A stretch of DNA of 64,000 nucleotides from Rhodanobacter sp. LX-99 (GTDB lineage: Bacteria > Pseudomonadota > Gammaproteobacteria > Xanthomonadales > Rhodanobacteraceae). The position numbers and the translations under genes were made by a program. Of the stretch, positions 47,100 to 56,477 are shown piece by piece. How positions within the stretch are numbered: the first letter of the stretch is position 1; the number at the start of each line of letters is the position of its first letter. Location: assembly GCF_018599185.1 (NCBI RefSeq), contig NZ_JAHFVL010000001.1:1054001-1118000 (forward strand), in the 5' to 3' direction. The notes under the pieces are model-generated. The model was not told the DNA's origin. It did not search any database and was given only the letters and a program-made list of their open reading frames with translations.

Positions 47100-47522
47100 A
47101 TGCCTCGCGCCGACTTCTACCTGATCGACAAGCCGCGCTTTCGCGAACAGCCGCTGTTGCTCGTTTGCGAACTGGCGAGGAAGGCGTTTGCGGGACAGCA
47201 GCCGACGCTGATCCTGACCCGCGACCACGACCAGGCGCATGCGCTGGACGAGCTGCTGTGGGAGTTCGACGACGACGCGATGATTCCGCACCAATTGGCC
47301 GGCGATGACGACGACGACGAAGTCGCGGTGCTGATCGTGCCGCCCGGCGTCGACAGCGCCGACCGGCCGCTGCTGATCAACCTGCGCGAAACCTGCCCCG
47401 CCGGCCGCTACCAGCGCGTGCTGGAAGTGGTGGCGGCCGATCCCGCCGAACGCGACGGCTCGCGCACGCGCTGGCGCGAATACCAGCGGCTGGGTTTCGA
47501 GCTGCACAAGTACGACATGTGA
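47100..47522 (+). CDS. holC: DNA polymerase III chi subunit
   Basis: 140 aa. Begins MPRADFYLID; then LLVCELARKAF, ILTRDHDQAHALDELLWEFDDDAMIPHQL, LIVPPGV and LLINLRETCPAGRY, ending YQRLGFELHKYDM. This matches HolC, which links the clamp loader to SSB. The acidic DDDDDE stretch lies mid-protein. The usual valS neighbour is replaced by an opposite-strand sensor kinase gene. Confidence 0.93.
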   Translation: MPRADFYLIDKPRFREQPLLLVCELARKAFAGQQPTLILTRDHDQAHALDELLWEFDDDAMIPHQLAGDDDDDEVAVLIVPPGVDSADRPLLINLRETCPAGRYQRVLEVVAADPAERDGSRTRWREYQRLGFELHKYDM

Positions 47523-47523
47523 T

Positions 47524-50500
47524 TCACGCCAGCACCGACGCCGGCGCGCCGTTCACCGCCCGCGCCAACGCATCGGCCAGCTGCTCGCCGCTGAGCGGCT
47601 TGCGCAGGAAGCCGTCCATCCCCGCCGCGCGCGCCTTCGCCTCGTCCTCGCTGCCCTGGCGCGCGGTCACCGCCACGATCGGCAGGTGCTGCCCGGCGTG
47701 CTCGCGCTGGCGGATCAGGCGCGCGACCTGGAAGCCGTCGACGCCGGGCAGGTCCAGGTCCAGCAGCACCGCGTCGAAGCCGGCATGCGCCAATTCGGCC
47801 AGCGCGGCCAGCCCGTTGACCACATGCACCACCGCGTGGCCCTCGCGTTCCAGCAGGCCGCGGATCACCGCCGCCACGATGCTGTCGTCCTCCACCAGCA
47901 GCAGGCGATAGCTGCGGTCCGCCGCCACCTCCATCGCGGGCGCGGCGGGGGCCGGCTCGGCCAGCGGCAGGCGCACGCGGAACGTGCTGCCGTGCCCCAG
48001 CCGCGACTCCAGCTCGATGCTGCCGCCCATCATGTCCACCAGCTCGCGGCAGATCGCCAGGCCCAGTCCGCTGCCGGCACGGCGCTGCGGTCCCTCGGCC
48101 TGCTCGAAGCGCTGGAACAGCCGCGCCTGGCTGGCTTCGGGAATGCCCGGCCCGGTGTCGCTGACGCTGAACTGCAGGCCGCCATCGATCCGCTGCGCGC
48201 GCAAGGTGACCTTGCCGTGCTCGGTGAACTTCAGCGCGTTGTTGGCCAGGTTCAGCAGCACCTGCTTGATGCGCAGCGCATCGCCGAGCAGTTGCGCCGG
48301 CAGGTCCGCGGCCGCGTCGAGCACGAAGCGGATGCCCTTGGCGTGCGCCAGGCCCTGCTCCAGCTGCGCCACGTCGTCGAGCAGCTGGCGCGGATCGAAC
48401 GGCACCGGCTCCAGCTCCAGCTTGCCCGCCTCGATCCGCGCCAGGTCCAGCGCGTCGTTGAGCAGCTTCAGCAGCATCCCGCCGGAACGCTGCATCGCCT
48501 GCGTGTAGTCGTGCTGCTGCGGATCGAGCGGCGTGCTCAGCAGCAGTTCGGCCATGCCCATCACGCCGGTCATCGGCGTGCGGATCTCGTGGCTCAGCGT
48601 GGCCAGGAACTGCGTCTTCGCCGCGCTCGCCGCCTCCGCCATCTGCCGCTGCTGCTCGACCAGCTGCACGTGATGCCGCTGCGCCAGGCGACGGCGCCAG
48701 CCGTGCAGCGCCAGGCCGACCACCGACACCAGCAGCAGTGCGTAGATCGCCCACGCCCACCAGCGCAGCCACGGCGGCGCTTCCACATGGATGCGCAGCG
48801 GCGTGGGCAGGTGCACCCACAGACCGTCGGCGCCCGCGGCCATCGCGTCGAGCACGTAGTCGCCTGCGCCCAGCCCGGTGAAGTCGCGTTCGCCGCGATT
48901 GCCGGTGTCCACCCAGTCACTGTCGAAGCCATGCAGCAGGAAACGGTAATGGTTGGCGGACGGGGCGATATAGGAGAACACTCGCGCATCGACCGCGAGC
49001 TGGCTGTCGCGCCAGCCGACTTGCAGTGGTTGCGTGCCGATCGGCAGCACCTGCGTGGCGCCGCGGCGGCGTACCCGGGCCTGGGTGAGCGCCATCTGCG
49101 GCACGCTGGTTTGCCGATTGCTCCGGTCCGGGTCGAACGCCACCACGCCACCCAGTGTGGCGGCATAGATATAGCCGCTCGGCATCCGCGCGTAGCCGCG
49201 GAAGAACTCGCCGTTGGTCAGGCCATCCTGCAGGCCGAACGAACGGAACGCGCCGGTGTCCGGATCGAAACGCCACAGGCCGTCGTGGCCGAACACCCAG
49301 ACGCGCCCCGCGGCATCGACGCGCAAGTCGGTGACGTTGACCGACGGCCAGCCATGCGACGCGTCGACTCGGCGATCCGCCACGATGCCGTCGCCGCGGC
49401 GGCGGTAGTGCGTCAGCCCGTCGGCGTTGGCCATCCACAGCCCGTCGCCGGTGAAATCGAAGGCATCGACGGATTGCCCGGCCGGTCCGCCGGGCACCAT
49501 CACGAAGCGGTCCTGCGCCTTGTCCAGCCACATCATGCCGCCGTCGCTGGCGTACCAGAAGATGCCGTCGCGCAGCGTCATCTGGCTGCCCCAGCGCACC
49601 TTGTCGCTGGAGCCGTCCATCGGCACCGGATGGACCGCCAGCGTCTCCGGGTCGATGCGGAACAGACCCTGGCCGAAGGTGCGCGCATACATCTGGCCGT
49701 CCGGCCCGGGCTCCACCTCCAGCGGACGCTGCATCACCGCGCCAGCCGGATCGACCCGATCTAGCCGGCCGTCGGTATTGCGGTATATCGCGCCCTGCAC
49801 CACCACCCACAGGCGCTGCTTCGCATCCTCGGTCATGCCGACCACGTCGCCGCGCAGCCCCGACAGCACGTGCTCGACCGTGCCCGTCACCGGGTCGAGC
49901 CGGTCGATCCGGCCGCCGCGCTGACCGACCCATACGTGGCGGCCGTCCTTGCCGCGCGCCATCGTGGTCGCGATCGCGTCGCGCAAGCTGGACGGGTCGT
50001 CCGGCGTGTGCGTGAAGCGGCTGAAGCGGCTCCAGCCCGGCGCCAGATACGCCACGCCGCCGTCGTACAGCACCGCCCACAGCCCGCCTTCGCGATCGAC
50101 CATCAACTGCCACACCCAGGTGCCCGGCAGGTTGCCGTAGAGCACCGGCTGGTCGGTCACCGCCGTCACCGGCCCACCTGCCTGCGTCTGCAGGAACAGC
50201 CCCTTCTGCGTGCCGATCCACAACCGGCCGGCGGTGTCCCGCACGCTGCTCATCACGTTGGTCGCGGGAATCACGCCGGTACCGAAGCGGCGCGCCACGC
50301 CATCCGCGCCGACGATCCACAGGCCATCCGTGGCGGCGAGGCGCACTTCGTCGCCGTCGCCGTCGATCCGCCACGCATCGATGATTCGCCGCGGCTCGGC
50401 CGATGGCACGCGGCGGATCGCGCCGTCCGCCTCGCGCACGAACACGCCGTGGCTGCTGCCGATCCACATCCGCCCGCGTCCGTCCACGTACAGGGCGGCC

Positions 50501-51069
50501 ACGGTGCCGACCGCGGCCGGCGTCGCGCCCAGCAGCGGATCGACCACGTGCTCGAACCCGCTCTCGTCGGGGCGCATCCGGTCGAGCCCGCCGGCGCTGC
50601 CCACCCACAACGCGCCGTCGGCGGTCTGTGCCACCGCCCAGACCCGGTCGCTGGCCAGGCTGGCGGGATCGGCGGGGTCGTGCCCCCAGTGCCGGAACGT
50701 GCCGCTGGCGTCGTCGTAGCGGTTCAACCCCGCGTTCAGGCCGGCGGCCCACAGGCGCCCCTGCCGATCGACCGCCAGCGTGGCGATGCCGTTGTTGTAC
50801 AGCGAGCCCGGATCATTCTCGGCGTGCCGGAACACCTCGAAGCGGACGCCGTCGAAACGCGCCAGGCCGCCCTTGGTGCCGAACCAGATCGCGCCGTCGC
50901 GGTCCTGCGCCACGGCATAGACATTGGTGCTCGGCAGCCCATCCGAAGTGTTGTAGCGACGAAACTGCGGGGTCGGCAGCGGGTCGGCCTGAAGCGCGGC
51001 AGCCGGGGGCGCCGGTACGCCCGACGCGGACGTGGCCAGGGCCAGGACCAGCAAGACTGCTGAAAGCAT
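47524..51069 (-). CDS. Hybrid sensor histidine kinase with two-component propeller sensor (copy A)
   Basis: 1181 aa from the ATG at 51069, with a GGGGA site. A signal peptide is followed by ~700 periplasmic residues of Reg_prop beta-propeller repeats (DGLPSTNVYAVAQDRDGAIWFGTKGGL, GRLWAAGL, ALWVGSAGGLDR, RMWIGSSHGVF ...) and a Y_Y_Y domain. One membrane helix follows (WAIYALLLVSVVGLALHGW). The kinase has His827 in SHEIRTP and the HATPase boxes (NLANNALKFT, DTGPGIPEAS, GSGLGLAI). A receiver domain has VEDD, phospho-acceptor Asp1104 (LLDLDLPG), TAR and RKP. No DNA-binding domain is present. The ligand is unknown; related systems sense glycans. Kinase and receiver are nearly identical to copy B. 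Confidence 0.93.
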   Translation of the reverse strand: MLSAVLLVLALATSASGVPAPPAAALQADPLPTPQFRRYNTSDGLPSTNVYAVAQDRDGAIWFGTKGGLARFDGVRFEVFRHAENDPGSLYNNGIATLAVDRQGRLWAAGLNAGLNRYDDASGTFRHWGHDPADPASLASDRVWAVAQTADGALWVGSAGGLDRMRPDESGFEHVVDPLLGATPAAVGTVAALYVDGRGRMWIGSSHGVFVREADGAIRRVPSAEPRRIIDAWRIDGDGDEVRLAATDGLWIVGADGVARRFGTGVIPATNVMSSVRDTAGRLWIGTQKGLFLQTQAGGPVTAVTDQPVLYGNLPGTWVWQLMVDREGGLWAVLYDGGVAYLAPGWSRFSRFTHTPDDPSSLRDAIATTMARGKDGRHVWVGQRGGRIDRLDPVTGTVEHVLSGLRGDVVGMTEDAKQRLWVVVQGAIYRNTDGRLDRVDPAGAVMQRPLEVEPGPDGQMYARTFGQGLFRIDPETLAVHPVPMDGSSDKVRWGSQMTLRDGIFWYASDGGMMWLDKAQDRFVMVPGGPAGQSVDAFDFTGDGLWMANADGLTHYRRRGDGIVADRRVDASHGWPSVNVTDLRVDAAGRVWVFGHDGLWRFDPDTGAFRSFGLQDGLTNGEFFRGYARMPSGYIYAATLGGVVAFDPDRSNRQTSVPQMALTQARVRRRGATQVLPIGTQPLQVGWRDSQLAVDARVFSYIAPSANHYRFLLHGFDSDWVDTGNRGERDFTGLGAGDYVLDAMAAGADGLWVHLPTPLRIHVEAPPWLRWWAWAIYALLLVSVVGLALHGWRRRLAQRHHVQLVEQQRQMAEAASAAKTQFLATLSHEIRTPMTGVMGMAELLLSTPLDPQQHDYTQAMQRSGGMLLKLLNDALDLARIEAGKLELEPVPFDPRQLLDDVAQLEQGLAHAKGIRFVLDAAADLPAQLLGDALRIKQVLLNLANNALKFTEHGKVTLRAQRIDGGLQFSVSDTGPGIPEASQARLFQRFEQAEGPQRRAGSGLGLAICRELVDMMGGSIELESRLGHGSTFRVRLPLAEPAPAAPAMEVAADRSYRLLLVEDDSIVAAVIRGLLEREGHAVVHVVNGLAALAELAHAGFDAVLLDLDLPGVDGFQVARLIRQREHAGQHLPIVAVTARQGSEDEAKARAAGMDGFLRKPLSGEQLADALARAVNGAPASVLA
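47555..48803. repeat. Kinase-receiver duplication, unit A
   Basis: This segment matches 51259-52507 at a constant offset of 3704 bp without any insertion or deletion, with only scattered base changes. It covers the membrane helix, histidine kinase, ATPase and receiver coding parts of copy A. Similarity drops sharply at both edges: beyond the GCAGCGGCG edge (48803) in the Y_Y_Y domain and at the last codons. Confidence 0.9.
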
Positions 51070-51224
51070 GAGGTTGTCCCCTTTGGGCTTCCCGTCCCGC
51101 CTGCGCCATGCCGTGCACGAACCTGTCGTCCGCGAACGAGGCGTCGTACCGGCTTCTGTCCCGTGCCGCCATGATGCCAAAACCCTCATGCCGGCGCGAG
51201 CATGCGCCGACAGGCGCGCGCGGT

Positions 51225-54200
51225 TCAGACGGACGCGTCGGTCAGCGGCGCGACGGATACCGCCCGCGCCAACGCATCGGCCAGTTGCTCGCCGCTGAGC
51301 GGCTTGCGCAGGAAGCCGTCCATCCCCGCTGCGCGCGCCTTCGCCTCGTCCTCGCTGCCCTGGCGCGCGGTCACCGCCACGATCGGCAGGTGCTGCCCGG
51401 CGTGCTCGCGCTGGCGGATCAGGCGCGCGACCTGGAAGCCGTCGACGCCGGGCAGGTCCAGGTCCAGCAGCACCGCGTCGAAACCGGCATACGCCAGCTC
51501 GGCCAGCGCGGCCAGCCCGTTGACCACATGCACCACCGCGTGGCCCTCGCGTTCCAGCAGGCCGCGGATCACCGCCGCCACGATGCTGTCGTCCTCCACC
51601 AGCAGCAGGCGGTAGCTGCGGTCCGCCGCCACCTCCATCGCGGGCGCGACGGGGGCCGGCTCGGCCAGCGGCAGGCGCACGCGGAACGTGCTGCCGTACC
51701 CCAGCCGCGATTCCAGCTCGATGCTGCCGCCCATCATGTCCACCAGCTCGCGGCAGATCGCCAGGCCCAGTCCGCTGCCGGCACGGCGCTGCGGGCCCTC
51801 GGCCTGCTCGAAGCGCTGGAACAGCCGTGACTGGCTGGCTTCGGAAATGCCCGGCCCGGTGTCGCTGATGCTGAACTGCAGCCCGCCCTCGATCCGCTGC
51901 GCGCGCAAGGTGACCTTGCCGTGCTCGGTGAACTTCAGCGCGTTGTTGGCCAGGTTCAACAGCACCTGCTTGATGCGCAGCGCATCGCCGAGCAGTTGCG
52001 CCGGCAGGTCCGCGGCCGCGTCGAGCACGAAGCGGATGCCCTTGGCGTGCGCCAGGCCCTGCTCCAGTTGCGCCACGTCGTCGAGCAGCTGGCGCGGGTC
52101 GAACGGCACCGGCTCCAGCTCCAGCTTGCCCGCCTCGATCCGCGCCAGGTCCAGCGCGTCGTTGAGCAGCTTCAGCAGCATCCCGCCGGAACGCTGCATC
52201 GCCTGCGTGTAGTCGTGCTGCTGCGGATCGAGCGGCGTGCTCAGCAGCAGTTCGGCCATGCCCATCACGCCGGTCATCGGCGTGCGGATCTCGTGGCTCA
52301 GCGTGGCCAGAAACTGCGTCTTCGCCGCGCTCGCCGCCTCCGCCATCTGCCGCTGCTGCTCGACCAGCTGCACGTGGTGCCGCTGCGCCAGGCGACGGCG
52401 CCAGCCGTGCAGGGCCAGGCCGACCACCGACACCAGCAGCAGTGCGTAGATCGCCCACGCCCACCAGCGCAGCCACGGCGGCGCTTCCACATGGATGCGC
52501 AGCGGCGCCGCGAGCGTGCTCCACTCGCCATCCGCACCGGCGCCCATCACCTCCAGCGTGTAATCGCCTGCGCCGAGCCCGGCGAACTCGCGTTCGCCAT
52601 GATTGCCGGCATCCACCCAGTTGCTGTCGAAACCGTGCAGACGGAAGCGATAGCGGTTGGCGGCCGGATCGACGAACGACGCCACTCTCGCCTCGACGTG
52701 CAGGTCGCGATCACGCCAGTGCAGTTGTATCGGCTGGCCCAGCGCCAGCGGCTGGATGCGGTTGTTCCGTCGCACCGTGACCCGGGTCAGCGTCAGCAGC
52801 GGCGGTGCACCGCGTTGCTCCGGCTTCGCCAGGCGTTCCGGCTGGAACGCCATCACGCCTCCGCTGCTGGCGGCGAACAGTGTCCCGTCCAGCGCCATCT
52901 CGATCGAGCCATTGGTGAACTCGCTGCTCGACAGGCCCTGCGACGGGCCGAACTCGGTGAACTGCTTCGTCTTCGGCTCGAACCGCCACAGCCCGGGGTT
53001 GGCGAACAGCCACAGTTGGCCCTGGTGGTCGACCTGGATGGCCATCAGGTCGGCGGCGAACGGCAGGCGGCTGATGTCGACGCTGGCATCGCGCTCGGCA
53101 CGATCATCGACATGACGGTAATGCTCGAGCGCATGGTCGGTGGCGGTCCAGAAACCACCGGCATCGAACGCGAAGGCGAGGATTTCGTGGCGCGGCACAC
53201 CGGGCACGAAGGCCAGGCGTTGGTCCGGGCCGTCGCCACGCAGCAGGCCGCCGGCGCTGGCGTACCACACGCGGCCCGCATGGAAGCTCAACTGGTCGTG
53301 GAAGCGGGTGTCGCTCGGCGCATCCGTCGGCATCACCGAGGTCGCGACCAGGCTGTCGGGATCGAGCGCAAACACGCCCTCGCCCCATGAGGACACATAG
53401 ATGCGCCCATCGTCGCCGGCAACGAGCGCGGTGGGCCGGCTGATGTGGCTTTGTTTCGCTGCGAGGGCGGTCAGCTTGCCGCGGTCGTAACGGTAGATTT
53501 CACCTGGCCCGGCGATCCACAACCGGCCTCGGGTGTCTTCCGCCAGCGAGGCGAGGTTGCCGCGCAGGTTCTTCACCACATGGCTGACTGCGCCGGTGGC
53601 TGGATCCAGCTTGTCGACCCAGCCGTTGAAGCCGCCGACCCACAGCTGGTTGTCGCGGCTGCGGCGCACCGACAGCGCGGCAATATTCGACAGACTCTGC
53701 GGATCGTCGGGAACGTGGGTGAAGCGGGTGAACCCGTTCCAGCCCGGCGGCAGGTAGGCGACGCTGGATTGGTCGAAGGTGAACCAGAGTCCGCCCTCGC
53801 GATCGCGCAACACCTGCCACAGGCGATCGCCGGGCAGGCCACCGGGCAGCAGCGGCTGGCCGACGATGTGCTGCAGCGGGCCGTTGCCGTCATCCAGCCA
53901 GACGCCGTTCAAGCTGCCCATCCACAAGCGGCCCTGCACATCGCGGGCACTGCTGAGGATCCGCAGCGACGACAGTTGCGGGCTCGCCAGCGGACGCGCC
54001 ACGCCATCGGCGCCGATCACCAGCAGGCCGCCTTCCAGCGCCACCCGCACTTCGTCCCCGCCACCATCGATGCGCCAGACCTTGCCGATCTCGCCACGGA
54101 AGGCCGGATCCACCGGCACGCGCCGGATCGTGCCGTCCGGCTGGCGCAGGTACAGGCCGCTGTGCGCGCCGATCCACAGCCGCCCGTCGGCTTCCGCCAG

Positions 54201-54797
54201 CAGCGCGCGGGTGGCGCCGAACGAGCCGGCGTGGCTGCCGTCGATATCCAGCGGGATGTGGTCGAAACCGCTGCCGTCCGCCCGCAGGCGGTCCAGCCCG
54301 TCCTGCGTGGCGACCCACAGCCGGCCATCGGACGTCTGCGCGATGCTCCAGACTTCGTTGTTGGCGAGGCTGTCGGGCTTGTCGTCGTCATGCGCCCAGT
54401 GCCGGAAGCGGCCGCTCGTCTGGTCGTAGACGGTGAGCCCGGTCGAGACGCCGCCGGCCCAGACCCGGTTGTCGCGATCGACGAACAGCGCATAGGTCTG
54501 GTTCGCCGGCAGCGACAGCGGATCGCCCACGACATGCCGGAACACCGTGAAGTCGACGCCGTCGAAGCGCACCAGGCCGCCGGCCGAACCGAACCACATC
54601 AGCCCGTTGCGATCCTGTGCCACGGCATAGATCGCCCCGCTGGGCAGGCCATTCGCCGTCTCGTAGCGGCGGAACTGCGGCGTCGGCAACGGACCCGCTG
54701 TCTGTGCGCCGGGCGCGGCCAGGGCAACCGGCATCGGCACGGACGCGCCCAGCACCACGCCCAGCAGCCAAGCGGACAACCTTGATCCGTTCCCCAT
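51225..54797 (-). CDS. Hybrid sensor histidine kinase with two-component propeller sensor (copy B)
   Basis: 1190 aa from the ATG at 54797, with GGGGGACTG upstream. Signal peptide (MGNGSRLSAWLLGVVLGASV), Reg_prop propeller blades (LPSGAIYAVAQDRNGLMWFGSAGGL, NRVWAGGV, LWVATQDGLDRL, LWMGSLNGVWL ...), Y_Y_Y domain, one helix, then HisKA with His835, HATPase and a receiver with Asp1112. The sensor half is clearly paralogous to copy A but strongly diverged; the output half differs from copy A at about seven residues in ~410. It lies directly upstream of copy A (155-bp gap), so both could be co-transcribed. No separate response regulator gene is in the window. Confidence 0.93.
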   Translation of the reverse strand: MGNGSRLSAWLLGVVLGASVPMPVALAAPGAQTAGPLPTPQFRRYETANGLPSGAIYAVAQDRNGLMWFGSAGGLVRFDGVDFTVFRHVVGDPLSLPANQTYALFVDRDNRVWAGGVSTGLTVYDQTSGRFRHWAHDDDKPDSLANNEVWSIAQTSDGRLWVATQDGLDRLRADGSGFDHIPLDIDGSHAGSFGATRALLAEADGRLWIGAHSGLYLRQPDGTIRRVPVDPAFRGEIGKVWRIDGGGDEVRVALEGGLLVIGADGVARPLASPQLSSLRILSSARDVQGRLWMGSLNGVWLDDGNGPLQHIVGQPLLPGGLPGDRLWQVLRDREGGLWFTFDQSSVAYLPPGWNGFTRFTHVPDDPQSLSNIAALSVRRSRDNQLWVGGFNGWVDKLDPATGAVSHVVKNLRGNLASLAEDTRGRLWIAGPGEIYRYDRGKLTALAAKQSHISRPTALVAGDDGRIYVSSWGEGVFALDPDSLVATSVMPTDAPSDTRFHDQLSFHAGRVWYASAGGLLRGDGPDQRLAFVPGVPRHEILAFAFDAGGFWTATDHALEHYRHVDDRAERDASVDISRLPFAADLMAIQVDHQGQLWLFANPGLWRFEPKTKQFTEFGPSQGLSSSEFTNGSIEMALDGTLFAASSGGVMAFQPERLAKPEQRGAPPLLTLTRVTVRRNNRIQPLALGQPIQLHWRDRDLHVEARVASFVDPAANRYRFRLHGFDSNWVDAGNHGEREFAGLGAGDYTLEVMGAGADGEWSTLAAPLRIHVEAPPWLRWWAWAIYALLLVSVVGLALHGWRRRLAQRHHVQLVEQQRQMAEAASAAKTQFLATLSHEIRTPMTGVMGMAELLLSTPLDPQQHDYTQAMQRSGGMLLKLLNDALDLARIEAGKLELEPVPFDPRQLLDDVAQLEQGLAHAKGIRFVLDAAADLPAQLLGDALRIKQVLLNLANNALKFTEHGKVTLRAQRIEGGLQFSISDTGPGISEASQSRLFQRFEQAEGPQRRAGSGLGLAICRELVDMMGGSIELESRLGYGSTFRVRLPLAEPAPVAPAMEVAADRSYRLLLVEDDSIVAAVIRGLLEREGHAVVHVVNGLAALAELAYAGFDAVLLDLDLPGVDGFQVARLIRQREHAGQHLPIVAVTARQGSEDEAKARAAGMDGFLRKPLSGEQLADALARAVSVAPLTDASV
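51259..52507. repeat. Kinase-receiver duplication, unit B
   Basis: Partner of 47555-48803 in copy B. Near identity at silent as well as coding positions, next to strongly diverged sensor sequence, indicates recent gene conversion or recombination between the tandem genes rather than simple old duplication. Confidence 0.9.
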
Positions 54798-54938
54798 CAG
54801 TCCCCCGAACCGGTGCTGCGAATCCGCGCCGGCCTCGGCCGAAGCCGTGTCCCAGTGCACGATAGTGCCAAAACCACGTCGCGGGCGCGAGCAGGGCCTG
54901 CGCAAGGCCGGCGGCAGGAAGCTGGCTAGAATGCGCGG

Positions 54939-56399
54939 ATGTCCCGACGCCTGCGATTGCTGTTCACCGCGTTAGCCATGGCCGCGCTGCTGTGGCTGCT
55001 GTTCGCCGCCGCCGAACGCGCGCTCGCGCTGGCGCAGCGTTTCCTCGATTTGCCGACGTGGCTGCAATGGACGCTGGGCGGCGTGCTGCTGATCTTCGCC
55101 GCGGCTGGCCTGAGCGTGCTGTGGTGGCTGCTGCGTCCGCGCCGCAAGCGCCGGCCGCTGCCGGTGCCCGATCGCGGCAGCCTGGAGCAGCGCATCGGCC
55201 AGTTGCGCGAACGCGGTGCCGACACCGGTGCGCTGGCGGCCGAACTTGGCGAGCTCGACCGCCGCCGCGCCAGCGCGCGCGTCTACGTCGCGCTGTTCGG
55301 CGAAATCTCCACCGGAAAGTCCAGCCTGATCCGCGCGCTGGCGCCGCAGGCGCAGGTCGCCAGCGACGTGCGCGGCGGCACCACCCAAGCCGTCGGCCAC
55401 TATGACGGCCAACTGCCGGACGGCCGCACGCTGGTGCTGGCCGACGTGCCCGGCAGCCGCGAAGCCGGTGGCGAGGCGCACGAAACGCTGGCACGCGAGG
55501 AAGCGCTGCGCGCGCACGTCGTGATCTATCTCTGCGCCGGTGATCTCAACCGCAGCCAGGCCGACGAGTTGCGCTGGCTGGCCGACTTCGGCAAGCCGCT
55601 GCTGCTGGTGCTGAACAAGGCCGACCAGTGGAGCAGCAGCGAACTCGATCAACTGCTGGCGCGCCTGCGCCGGCACGCGCGCGGCATCGCCGGCGCGGTG
55701 CTGGCGATCAGCGCCGGCGGCAGCGAGCGCTACCAGCGCCAGCTTGCCGACGGCAGCACCGAGTCGGTCGAGCGCCAGCGCAGGCCAGCAATCGAACCGT
55801 TGCTGCAGGCACTCGAACGGCTTACCGCGCCGGGCGCCGATGGCCTGGAGGACCTGCGCGAGAACGCCGTGCTGGCCGGCCTGCACCAGCGTACCGGCAC
55901 GCTGGAAGCGCAGGCCCGCGCCGAGGAAGCCGAACGCATCGTGCGCAAGTACGCGCGCCGCGCCATCGTCGGTGCGCTGGCCGCGGTGGCGCCGGGCAGC
56001 GACCTGGTGATCCAGGGCGTGCTCGCCACCGGCCTCACCCGCGCGCTCGCCGAACTGTACGGCGTCAAGGTCAGCGACGTGCAGATCGAGGATTTCGTGC
56101 AGCAGGCCAGGCTCACCCTGCGCACCGGCAGCTCGATCGTGCTGGCCGTCGCCGGCAACGCGCTGAAGGCGTTCCCCGGCCTCGGCACGCTGGGCGGCGG
56201 CGTGCTGCACGCATTCGCCTACGCGCTGATCTTCGACTCGATGGGCCGCGCGCTGGCCGCCTCGCTGGCCGAACGCCACAGCCTCGATCAGGACGACGCC
56301 GGCGCCCGCCTCAAGGAACTCCTCGCCGACGCCGGCGGCACCCGCCTGCGTCAGTTGGCCACGCTGACGATGGAAGCAGTGCGCGAGCGCGCGGAATGA
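54939..56399 (+). CDS. Membrane GTPase with DUF697 domain
   Basis: 486 aa. Two N-terminal membrane helices (LLFTALAMAALLWLLFAAAERAL, WTLGGVLLIFAAAGLSVLWWLL) precede a Ras-like GTPase domain: G1 GEISTGKSS, switch GGTTQAVGHYD, G3 DVPGSR, G4 NKAD. The C-terminal region (RRAIVGALAAVAPGSDLVIQGVLATGLTRALAELYGV) is the DUF697 domain, with a further hydrophobic segment. It resembles YcjF/YcjX-type or dynamin-like stress GTPases of the inner membrane. It is divergent from sensor kinase B. Confidence 0.85.
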   Translation: MSRRLRLLFTALAMAALLWLLFAAAERALALAQRFLDLPTWLQWTLGGVLLIFAAAGLSVLWWLLRPRRKRRPLPVPDRGSLEQRIGQLRERGADTGALAAELGELDRRRASARVYVALFGEISTGKSSLIRALAPQAQVASDVRGGTTQAVGHYDGQLPDGRTLVLADVPGSREAGGEAHETLAREEALRAHVVIYLCAGDLNRSQADELRWLADFGKPLLLVLNKADQWSSSELDQLLARLRRHARGIAGAVLAISAGGSERYQRQLADGSTESVERQRRPAIEPLLQALERLTAPGADGLEDLRENAVLAGLHQRTGTLEAQARAEEAERIVRKYARRAIVGALAAVAPGSDLVIQGVLATGLTRALAELYGVKVSDVQIEDFVQQARLTLRTGSSIVLAVAGNALKAFPGLGTLGGGVLHAFAYALIFDSMGRALAASLAERHSLDQDDAGARLKELLADAGGTRLRQLATLTMEAVRERAE

Positions 56400-56477
56400 A
56401 GCCCTTCGCCCGGAGTGGTGCATGCGGCAGTCGCATTTCCATGCTTTTGAAAAACTCAAGTGCAGAGCAGTCGATCG

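Noticed and set aside
47524..52524. A 1666-codon frame running from sensor kinase A into copy B
   Set aside because: The upstream part is an out-of-frame reading of copy B; copy A has its own ATG, signal peptide and ribosome-binding site at 51069.
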